Part shown: positions 7,487-12,133 of the stretch, one piece after another
Layout of the letters: each line of letters starts with the position of its first letter
How positions within the stretch are numbered: the stretch's first letter is position 1
Source of the DNA: Caldisericota bacterium
Lineage (GTDB): Bacteria; Caldisericota; Caldisericia; Cryosericales; Cryosericaceae
Assembly: GCA_026390285.1 (NCBI GenBank)
Contig: JAPLGH010000027.1
Location: forward strand, 1 to 12,133
Length of the DNA stretch: 12,133 bases
Direction of reading: 5' to 3'
Program-made: the position numbers and the translations under genes
The notes under the pieces: generated by a model
The model's database searches: none
What the model was told of the DNA's origin: nothing
Seen by the model: only the letters and a program-made list of their open reading frames with translations

Positions 7487-8617
7487 TTACTGCGCCGGGA
7501 AGCGGCCAGCGGCCTGTGCCTGGTCGACAGAAACCACTTCGACCACGGCGTCGTAGACAAAATCGAAGAATGACTCCGAGCGCGCATTGAGGACGATCTT
7601 CACCGGGACGCTGGCCAACACGCCTGTCGTACCGACGGTGACCGTCGCCGTGGCCGTGACAGCCTCTCCCTCGAAGGTGAACCGCCCGCTCATGCTCCAG
7701 ACCTCACATGCCTGCCCCAACAATTGCACCGGTGCCTGCTTCTCAATGGCGAAGAGACGTGGAGAAAACGTCGCCGGCAGTCTGAGGAGACCTTCACAGC
7801 TTTCCTGCAGGATGTGCGCAGCCGCAGCCACCGTCTCTCCCCTTGCAACGTACGCTCCATTCTCGAACACGTACCCTGTGCCGCCGCGGACCATGAGGGA
7901 TGCCATCGGATTCACGGGGTCACCGCTCATCACGAGAATGTCGCTCCCATTCTTGACGACACGGCCGTCGAACGATCTTTCTTCGCCTCCCAGCGTGCGG
8001 TGGTACGAGGCCGTAATCTCGTATGCAGGGAGCGTGGCAAGAGAGGAGAGCGCCAGGAGTTGTCCCTCCTGGAGCACAACCTTGGCCGCCTTGGCGTTCT
8101 TGCCGACGACCAGGTCAAAGGTGGCGTCGGCATATCCCTGCTTCGTGACTCTGCCAACGTAGGTCCCTTCTGCGAGCCCCTCGAACGTGAACGTCCCGGC
8201 GGACTCCGTCGTCGTGGTCGTGTTCCACACGGTCACAGAGGCTCCGGATACAGGCTGGCCGCCGGATGTCACCGTCCCGGCGCCCAGAAAGAGCGGAGCC
8301 AGCTGGACAGTTGTCGGCAATTGCGTGAGGTCCGCCACCTGGACAAAGGCCTTCTGGTAGCCTATGGCTTCGACGTCCACCTGTGTCCGATCGGCCTGAA
8401 CCTGTCCCGAAACCGTTCCGGTCGCATCAGAGGAGATGGACTCGGAACCGCTGGAACCTGTGAATATCAGTGTGGCGTTGGGGACGCCCTTGCCCGAATA
8501 TGCAGAGACGATCCGGAGCGAAACGGTGTTGCGGCGGGCACAGCCGGCGAGTGAGAATGCAACAAGCAGCAAAGCAAGGCCGAGTGCGACTGCTTGGTGG
8601 AGAAATTTCCTTTTCAT
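7487..8617 (-). CDS. Lipoprotein with carboxypeptidase-regulatory-like domain
   Basis: Function not recognised. The 376-residue product has a lipoprotein signal peptide: basic MKRK, a hydrophobic stretch, then lipobox LAGC with the lipid-bearing cysteine at 26. Residues about 32-108 look like one beta-sandwich unit. Residues about 112-182 are a clear CarboxypepD_reg-type repeat (GTVTSGGQPVSGASVTV ... GTFTFEGLAEGTYVGRV ... GYADA). The C-terminal part (about 195-370) is beta-rich, with two cysteines (274, 304) that could pair. It contains no catalytic motif that I recognise. It is probably exported and anchored to a membrane. Its start lies 6 nt after the stop of the UPF0316 frame and its stop 10 nt before dnaE, so it is in one operon with the polymerase gene. 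That company is odd for a surface protein. Confidence 0.85.
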   Translation of the reverse strand: MKRKFLHQAVALGLALLLVAFSLAGCARRNTVSLRIVSAYSGKGVPNATLIFTGSSGSESISSDATGTVSGQVQADRTQVDVEAIGYQKAFVQVADLTQLPTTVQLAPLFLGAGTVTSGGQPVSGASVTVWNTTTTTESAGTFTFEGLAEGTYVGRVTKQGYADATFDLVVGKNAKAAKVVLQEGQLLALSSLATLPAYEITASYHRTLGGEERSFDGRVVKNGSDILVMSGDPVNPMASLMVRGGTGYVFENGAYVARGETVAAAAHILQESCEGLLRLPATFSPRLFAIEKQAPVQLLGQACEVWSMSGRFTFEGEAVTATATVTVGTTGVLASVPVKIVLNARSESFFDFVYDAVVEVVSVDQAQAAGRFPAQ

Positions 8618-8623
8618 CGTGGT

Positions 8624-9092
8624 TCAACCTCTCGGAATTCGATTCACATGCCCCCCCATCGTCGTTCGCGTGTCGAGCACGGACACGAAAGCGTCCGGAG
8701 CCAGCTCGCTCAGCGAGGTGCTGAGGAGGGCGATGTTCTTGCGCATTGTGGTCGTCAGGATAATCGTGCGGTTGCTGTCCATACCCGAACCGGAGATCGT
8801 CGTGATGCCAAAACCTCTGTCGCGCAAATGATACGCCAGTCGGTATGGGTTGTCGTTGGGAATCGGTTGCATACCCGAAAGCATATCCCAGCATCTTGTA
8901 GATGGTCATGTTGTTCAAGACCTGAGAGAGGCCGACCAGATAGACCATGACCTCGAGAAACGCAAAGATGAACGTGTACAGTCGGCGTCCCTTGATCAGG
9001 AAGTTCATCGAAAGAGTCTGAAGAGCCATGTTGACGAACTTGACGACGAACACGATCGCGAACGACTCGGCTATCACCCAGAAATGCGCCAC
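8624..9092 (-). pseudogene. UPF0316/DUF5698-DUF2179 membrane protein, broken by an internal out-of-frame deletion
   Basis: The GTG start at 9092 has GGGAGG before it. Residues 1-76 form the N-terminal membrane part of the UPF0316 family, including the FVNMALQTLSMNFLIKGRR segment and YAFGYA at the end. Family homology then resumes in another frame from about 8875 to the TGA at 8624: IPNDN...LRDRGFGIT...APDAFVSVLDTR...GGHV, the cytoplasmic DUF2179 part. Between YAFGYA and IPNDN the family normally has about 20 more residues (GxxxGxxIExxLAIGY). So about 60-65 bp appear to be lost, with a change of frame. Both halves keep good family signatures, so the damage is recent, or it is an assembly or sequencing error. 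The frame from 9092 runs on as meaningless sequence to 8427. First gene of the lipoprotein-dnaE operon. Confidence 0.8.
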
Positions 9093-9107
9093 TCGAAACC
9101 TCCCGTT

Positions 9108-9121
9108 CCTGTCCTGACAGG
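9108..9121. promoter_or_regulatory. Perfect 14-bp palindrome at the UPF0316 operon start site, possible operator
   Basis: CCTGTC-CT-GACAGG is a perfect inverted repeat with a 2-nt spacer. It covers the expected transcription start region just after the -10 at 9126-9131. The position suits a repressor site for the UPF0316-lipoprotein-dnaE operon. I do not recognise the regulator, and it does not match known LexA boxes. Confidence 0.4.
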
Positions 9122-9125
9122 TTCA

Positions 9126-9153
9126 AGTATAGTGCCCGCCGACTGCCGCACAA
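9126..9153 (-). promoter_or_regulatory. Promoter of the UPF0316-lipoprotein-dnaE operon
   Basis: On the minus strand TATACT (9131-9126) is preceded, after 16 nt, by TTGTGC (9153-9148), a weak -35. The start of transcription would be near 9119, about 27 nt before the GTG at 9092. The -10 is identical to those of rimP and ssrA. Confidence 0.55.
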
Positions 9154-9191
9154 GCTGAAGGAGAAGAAGACCGCCATGTGGGAGTCGGATA

Positions 9192-9220
9192 TTGAAATGT
9201 TGCGCTGCTGTGGATAACAT
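9192..9220 (+). promoter_or_regulatory. Possible promoter of the RAYT-like gene, overlapping the left inverted repeat
   Basis: TTGAAA (9192-9197) and TAACAT (9215-9220, four of six to TATAAT) are 17 nt apart. The -10 lies inside the left inverted repeat (9208-9222), and a second DnaA-box-like 9-mer follows at 9229-9237, just after the expected start site. A protein bound to these repeats would therefore block the promoter. The -10 is weak, so this is tentative. Confidence 0.4.
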
Positions 9221-9222
9221 GT
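9208..9222 (+). repeat. Left 15-bp inverted repeat of the RAYT locus with DnaA-box-like sequences
   Basis: CTGTGGATAACATGT matches the reverse complement of 10248-10262 at 14 of 15 positions. It contains TGTGGATAA (9209-9217), the exact complement of the DnaA box TTATCCACA. A second near-match, TGTGGATAG (9229-9237), follows in the same orientation 20 nt later, about two helical turns. Confidence 0.7.
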
Positions 9223-9272
9223 GAGCAGTGTGGATAGATTTTTCGTCCATGCCTCTCAGCAAAGGAGGGTTC

Positions 9273-10157
9273 ATGGTCCGACCGTTGCGCATCGACTTCC
9301 CAGGTGCCACCTATCTGGTCTCCGATACTGGCCATGCAGGCTGCCCTGTCGTCCAGAGCGACGACGACGTCGTGCAGTTCCTCGGAGTCCTCACACAGGT
9401 AGCCGCGAGCCTGGACTGGATTGTCTACTCGTGGTGCCTTCTGCCGGACCGCTACAGCTTCGTTGTGGAGACACCCCATGGAGATCTCGCCACAGGCATG
9501 CGTCGGTTCAGCAGCAGCTACACGCGGCATGCGAACAGCCAGAACAAGCACTCGGGGCGAATCTTCCACGGACCCTGGCGGGCCATCCTCCTGGAACCCG
9601 ACGCGTGGCTGCTGCCGGTCTGTCGGCACGTCGTCCTCCAACCCGTGACATCCAGCACTGTCGCAACCCCCGAGGAGTGGCCTTGGAGCAGTTACCAGGC
9701 GACAGTCATGAGTACCCATGTGCGCAGCGCCCCGCTTGCTGCCGAGGCTCTGCTGTCACGGTTAGGGCGGACACGGGAAGACGCTGTCGCCGCCTATGCC
9801 GACTACATTCGGGCGGGAATCGGCCAGCCGACTCCTCTTGCGCACGTGATGCCACCAGGAATCCTGGGGACACAGACGTTCGTCCAGGTGGTCACCGAGC
9901 ACCTTGTAGAAAGGGCGTCCGAGCCATCGGTCGCCGCAGTCCTTCTGATGCTTGCGCGACCCTCCCTGACACAGATCTTCGGTCCCGATGTCAGGCGTGA
10001 ACGCTCCCAGCTGCCACTGCGCGTCGCGGCTGCAGTGCACCTTGGCTACTCGCTCGTACAGATCGGCGAGCACCTGGGCGTCCACTACACGACGGTAAGT
10101 CGATACCTCCGCGCAGCCCAGGGTGGCCGGAGCAGGGTGCCTCCTACCGTCCGCTGA
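9273..10157 (+). CDS. RAYT-like (Y1 transposase family) protein with degenerate HUH motif and C-terminal helix-turn-helix
   Basis: The 294-residue protein follows the REP-associated tyrosine transposase pattern throughout: RPLRIDFPGATYLV (3-16), WCLLPDRYSFVVETPHG (54-70), GMRRFSSSYTRHAN (75-88), GRIFHGPWRAILLE (95-108), VVLQPV (120-125) and PEEWPWSSYQAT (133-144). In active members the second block reads NHYH or NHVH, and its two histidines hold the metal. Here it is DRYS (59-62), so both are gone. The usual His of YHVTSRGN is also changed (YLVSDTGH). The presumed nucleophile Tyr83 remains. The C-terminal domain (about 197-282) ends in a helix-turn-helix (YSLVQIGEHLGVHYTTVSRYL, read as two helices from 259 to 279). 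This resembles DnaA domain IV/TrpR-type domains. The ATG at 9273 follows AAAGGAGGG and begins at the family's normal N-terminus. Probably a DNA-binding protein without nuclease activity. Confidence 0.85.
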   Translation: MVRPLRIDFPGATYLVSDTGHAGCPVVQSDDDVVQFLGVLTQVAASLDWIVYSWCLLPDRYSFVVETPHGDLATGMRRFSSSYTRHANSQNKHSGRIFHGPWRAILLEPDAWLLPVCRHVVLQPVTSSTVATPEEWPWSSYQATVMSTHVRSAPLAAEALLSRLGRTREDAVAAYADYIRAGIGQPTPLAHVMPPGILGTQTFVQVVTEHLVERASEPSVAAVLLMLARPSLTQIFGPDVRRERSQLPLRVAAAVHLGYSLVQIGEHLGVHYTTVSRYLRAAQGGRSRVPPTVR

Positions 10158-10171
10158 ACCACCCCTCCGGA

Positions 10172-10235
10172 CAGTAGTAGAGCAAGCCCCCACAGCTCAT
10201 ACAGCCTGTCGAGGCTTGCTGTCCAATCGCTACTG
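10172..10235. repeat. REP-like nested palindrome between the RAYT-like gene and the right inverted repeat
   Basis: Three nested stems line up in one 64-nt palindrome: CAGTAG (10172-10177) with CTACTG (10230-10235); AGCAAGCC (10181-10188) with GGCTTGCT (10213-10220); ACAG (10192-10195) with CTGT (10206-10209). Neither strand shows a T-tract after it, so it is not a normal terminator for the convergent RAYT-like and PspC genes, though it may slow polymerase. Imperfect hairpins of this size next to a RAYT gene are typical of REP sequences. Confidence 0.55.
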
Positions 10236-10247
10236 CCAGAGTTATCT

Positions 10248-10262
10248 ACATGTTATCAACAG
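10248..10262 (-). repeat. Right 15-bp inverted repeat of the RAYT locus with DnaA-box-like sequences
   Basis: ACATGTTATCAACAG is the inverted partner of 9208-9222 (14 of 15). Here too there are two DnaA-box-like 9-mers in tandem, TTATCTACA (10242-10250) and TTATCAACA (10253-10261). Each differs from TTATCCACA at one position, and they are oriented opposite to the left pair. They are 11 bp apart, one helical turn. The rest of the gap up to the PspC stop shows nothing else. Confidence 0.7.
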
Positions 10263-10286
10263 ATATGTTATGTTTTCCTACCTTCT

Positions 10287-10700
10287 CTACTGGGCAGGGT
10301 TGAGTGGGATGACGAGCCAACCGATAAGGTAGACCAGGACTCCTGTCCCCCATGCCATCCCGAGCAGTGCCCAGGCAATGCGCACAATGGTCGGATCGAT
10401 GTCGAAATACTCCGCCACGCCCGCCGCCACGCCGCCGATCACCTGGTTCCTTCGTGACCGGTACAACCTCTTGGAGGAATCATAGCCAACTCCCGAGGAC
10501 ACTGGGCGCTCAGCCTGTGGATGCTCCCATTTGTCCTGGACAGGTCCTTGTTCGCCGGATCCGACACTCGGCTGCGTCGGTGCACAGGTGCCGCACATGA
10601 TCTTGCCATCGACCATCACTACTTCCTCGCGAGCCAGCGCCTTTCCGCACTTCGTGCAGACACCGACTGCTTCTTCATCCGGTCTGTCGAAACTCTTCAT
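10287..10700 (-). CDS. PspC-domain membrane protein with N-terminal zinc ribbon
   Basis: PspC-family proteins are small inner-membrane components of envelope-stress responses. This 137-residue protein begins with a treble-clef or ribbon-like metal site (CTKC at 15-18 and CGTC at 36-39). A polar linker follows (about 42-75). The PspC domain (77-135) has KRLYRSRRNQVIGGVAAG, then AEYFDIDPTIVRIAWAL and one or two membrane segments (about 105-132). The ATG at 10700 is chosen because it overlaps the stop of the upstream gene as ATGA and has GGAGG and AGGAA upstream; a longer open frame to 10856 only shadows that gene. Last gene of its operon. What the metal site senses or binds is unknown. Confidence 0.88.
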   Translation of the reverse strand: MKSFDRPDEEAVGVCTKCGKALAREEVVMVDGKIMCGTCAPTQPSVGSGEQGPVQDKWEHPQAERPVSSGVGYDSSKRLYRSRRNQVIGGVAAGVAEYFDIDPTIVRIAWALLGMAWGTGVLVYLIGWLVIPLNPAQ

Positions 10701-11227
10701 TTCCTGGTACCTCCCTTGATAAGAACGGTCAGCCCGAGCACAAGGAACAGCCCTCCGACTGCCGATTTCCGAATCATGTCGACCACCTGAGCTGAGAAGA
10801 TGTCCAGCCCCGAAAGAAATGCAAGCGAGCCGACGGCAACGGCCACGACTCCCCACATCAGCCCATTTCTTGGCGTCTTGCCCTCAACCGAATCGAGCAA
10901 CGTCGACAACAGGATGGAGAGTCCTGCGGAGATCACGGCCGCACCGACAAAGGTCGTAAAGCTAAACCGGATGACCCCCAGGACCTGCAGGAGGACAATG
11001 ATGCCGACAAACGCCAGCATAGCGCTCCACAGCACTGTCTCCCGCGCATTGTGCTGGAAGCCGGTCGCAACACCGTAGATGCCCAGCAGGACCACAAACG
11101 CCGCCAGAGGAACGAGGATGTCGAAATCGTATCCGGTCTGGGGAAACGCCTTCAGCAGGAAGTGGACCCCAAAGACGATGAGGAGGGCACTCAGGGCCAC
11201 CCGCCGATCAATGTTGTTGCTGTTCAT
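10697..11227 (-). CDS. Six-helix LiaI/LiaF-like membrane protein
   Basis: The 176-residue protein is almost wholly membrane embedded, with hydrophobic segments at about 10-28, 37-57, 65-86, 90-110, 121-144 and 155-173, separated by short polar turns. This looks like three helical hairpins of the LiaI/LiaF transmembrane type. I base this on pattern, genomic company and size, not on a diagnostic motif. GGAGG lies 7 nt before the ATG. Its ATG overlaps the stop of the Toastrack-like gene (ATGA, 11224-11227), and its own stop overlaps the PspC start (ATGA, 10697-10700). It probably forms a membrane complex with its two neighbours. Confidence 0.7.
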   Translation of the reverse strand: MNSNNIDRRVALSALLIVFGVHFLLKAFPQTGYDFDILVPLAAFVVLLGIYGVATGFQHNARETVLWSAMLAFVGIIVLLQVLGVIRFSFTTFVGAAVISAGLSILLSTLLDSVEGKTPRNGLMWGVVAVAVGSLAFLSGLDIFSAQVVDMIRKSAVGGLFLVLGLTVLIKGGTRK

Positions 11228-12096
11228 TGCTGTACCTCCACAAGTCGAATCTGTCCGATTGCACTGTCGATGTGCATGATGAGCTGCCGGTCAGCGCCAC
11301 CGGCTGCAGAAGCATTGAGAAATGACTTGCTGCCCTCGGCCACGAATCCCGACGACAGGACCTTGCCCAAGACGCTGCCGATGGAAAGCTGCACTCCCGG
11401 TTTGCTGGGGATACGCACTGTGCCGTTTCCGACGGCAGTGCGGAGCGAGACGTCGCAGTGCCTGTCCAGCGACCCCGAAAAGTCGAGGTCATAGCTGCCA
11501 GTGATATTGCCAATGACGAGGTCTGCCATGTCCAGATTGCCAAGACGCGTTGCCGAGAAGCCACCAGTGACGTTCTCGATCTGGACAAGGTCGATAATCG
11601 ACCCGGGTTCCGAAGCGTCCAGTTCGAGTGCGGAGGACGCGCCAGCCAGGCGGAGCTCCCCCAGCCGGGCCTGATCCAGGACCACTCGGGCTTCACCGAC
11701 AAGCGTCAGTGTCAGCGTCCCATTCTCGGGGACCACGATCGTCAGCCGCCTGGTCCCCGTCTGGATGGCAGTTGCATCGTCGAGACGCAATCCGCATGTG
11801 CCGGTCTTCGCACGGAAATCACGATGGAATCCTTCACTGCCGAGGACGATGCTCGCTGATGTCAGGGAGGGTGACGACCCCACGATGACCTCGATGTTGT
11901 CGCCTACGACCGATATCTTGCTCGCAGATCCACCCGGGACTTCCAAGATTGTGCCCTGTGCAAGAGCCGGAGCAGCCCTGAGCCCACCGTTGCGCGTTAC
12001 CAGCGTCACGACCCCCGAGCCAACGACGATCAGACTCACAACGAGTACCGCGACGAGAACGCGTCTGCGGCCGGTCACGGAAGCAGATGGTATCAT
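11224..12096 (-). CDS. Membrane-anchored Toastrack-like (LiaF C-terminal/DUF4097-type) beta protein
   Basis: The 290-residue protein has a short cytoplasmic N-terminus with RRR, one membrane helix (about 13-34) and then an extracytoplasmic domain of short beta repeats, many ending in paired hydrophobic residues (LGELRLAG, LGNLDMADL, ITGSYDLDF). The end follows the Toastrack pattern: GNGTVRIPSKPGVQLSIGS, then VLGKVLSSGF, then LIMHIDSAIGQIRLVEV. In LiaF and related proteins this fold is an extracytoplasmic or regulatory partner of PspC-type membrane proteins. Two cysteines occur in the extracytoplasmic part (in GTCGLRL and RHCDVSL). The ATG at 12096 follows GGAGGGG and overlaps the stop of the upstream gene as ATGA. 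It is in one coupled operon with the LiaI-like and PspC genes. Confidence 0.72.
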   Translation of the reverse strand: MIPSASVTGRRRVLVAVLVVSLIVVGSGVVTLVTRNGGLRAAPALAQGTILEVPGGSASKISVVGDNIEVIVGSSPSLTSASIVLGSEGFHRDFRAKTGTCGLRLDDATAIQTGTRRLTIVVPENGTLTLTLVGEARVVLDQARLGELRLAGASSALELDASEPGSIIDLVQIENVTGGFSATRLGNLDMADLVIGNITGSYDLDFSGSLDRHCDVSLRTAVGNGTVRIPSKPGVQLSIGSVLGKVLSSGFVAEGSKSFLNASAAGGADRQLIMHIDSAIGQIRLVEVQQ

Positions 12097-12133
12097 GCAG
12101 CCGCCCCTCCGCCTTGGCCAAATAGACGCTCAC
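12093..12133 (-). CDS. C-terminal end of an unidentified upstream gene (partial)
   Basis: In the frame that ends with TGA at 12095-12093 the minus strand encodes ERLFGQGGGAAA and stop, with the rest outside the window. The stop overlaps the Toastrack-like start as ATGA, exactly as at the next two junctions, which is the main reason to believe in it. GGAGGGG within it serves as the ribosome binding site of the next gene. Twelve residues are too few to name it. Confidence 0.55.
   Translation of the reverse strand, partial: ERLFGQGGGAAA

Larger units (their letters stand above)
9208..10262 (+). mobile_element. Putative RAYT (IS200/REP-like) element bounded by inverted repeats
   Basis: The 1055-bp unit holds one plus-strand RAYT-like gene between two 15-bp inverted repeats, with a REP-like palindrome next to the right repeat. 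It sits between two minus-strand operons, against the local direction of transcription. No target duplication is seen, and none is expected for this class. Because the encoded protein has lost its HUH histidines, the unit is probably immobile or domesticated. The outer limits are inferred only from the repeats. Confidence 0.5.

Noticed and set aside
7724..8554. 276-codon plus-strand open frame opposite the lipoprotein gene
   Set aside because: Low-complexity R/H/G-rich translation. The minus-strand frame has a signal peptide, lipobox and domain repeat, so this is a shadow.
9221..10000. Second plus-strand frame and a minus-strand frame (9123-9719) over the RAYT-like gene
   Set aside because: Both give arginine/proline-rich or featureless products, while the 9273-10157 frame matches the RAYT family along its length.
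10172..10235. Bidirectional intrinsic terminator between the RAYT-like and PspC genes
   Set aside because: The hairpin is long but no T-run follows on either strand, so I list it as a REP-like palindrome and leave termination as a possibility.
9209..10261. DnaA-box-like clusters as a replication origin (oriC)
   Set aside because: Only two 9-mers on each side, about 1 kb apart, no AT-rich unwinding region and no dnaA, dnaN or gidA/parAB nearby. Better explained as repeats tied to the RAYT-like gene.
11834..12133. 99-codon minus-strand frame at the right edge
   Set aside because: Overlaps the Toastrack-like gene in another frame with an arginine-rich product. The ATGA-linked frame ending at 12093 is a better end for the upstream gene.
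1..12133. CRISPR array, rRNA or complete tRNA genes
   Set aside because: No regularly spaced direct repeats, no rRNA motifs and no T-arm/anticodon pattern were found by eye. The only RNA gene seen is the partial tmRNA.

Overview
The window is bacterial, GC-rich and gene-dense. It carries housekeeping genes with strong Shine-Dalgarno sites. The three promoters I can place with most support all have the same -10, TATACT, all on the minus strand. No 16S rRNA or other taxonomic marker is present. The short rimP-nusA-infB cluster, which lacks ylxR, the L7Ae-like gene and rbfA, together with divergent IF2, NusA and DnaE sequences, suggests a lineage away from the well-studied model phyla. I do not name one.

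Layout, almost all on the minus strand and so read from high to low coordinates. At the right edge is an envelope-stress type operon: the last 12 codons of an unidentified gene (12093-12133), a membrane-anchored Toastrack-like beta protein (11224-12096), a six-helix LiaI/LiaF-like membrane protein (10697-11227) and a zinc-ribbon PspC protein (10287-10700). All three junctions are ATGA start/stop overlaps, so the four genes are probably translationally coupled. Next comes the only convincing plus-strand gene, a REP-associated (Y1/RAYT) transposase homologue (9273-10157). It has lost both histidines of its HUH motif. It is bracketed by 15-bp inverted repeats (14/15 identical) built around DnaA-box-like 9-mers, and has a REP-like palindrome behind it. 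A second operon follows: a broken UPF0316/DUF2179 membrane protein gene (8624-9092), a lipoprotein with a carboxypeptidase-regulatory-like domain (7487-8617) and dnaE (4030-7476). A third operon, rimP-nusA-infB (3819 down to 311), starts from its own promoter. Its leader holds a strong hairpin and a classical intrinsic terminator just before the rimP ribosome binding site, an attenuator layout. Last, at the left edge, an ssrA (tmRNA) gene starts at about 136 and runs off the window. Its tag reading frame ends ...NNNYALAA.

How the parts relate: DnaE copies the chromosome. RimP matures the 30S subunit, IF2 starts translation and NusA controls pausing and termination. tmRNA rescues stalled ribosomes. 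Because NusA itself promotes termination, the terminator in the leader of its own operon suggests a feedback loop. The most unusual element is the RAYT homologue: a probably non-catalytic HUH protein with a C-terminal helix-turn-helix resembling DnaA domain IV/TrpR. Its flanking repeats look like DnaA boxes and overlap its own likely promoter. It may be a domesticated DNA-binding protein or regulator and not an active transposase.
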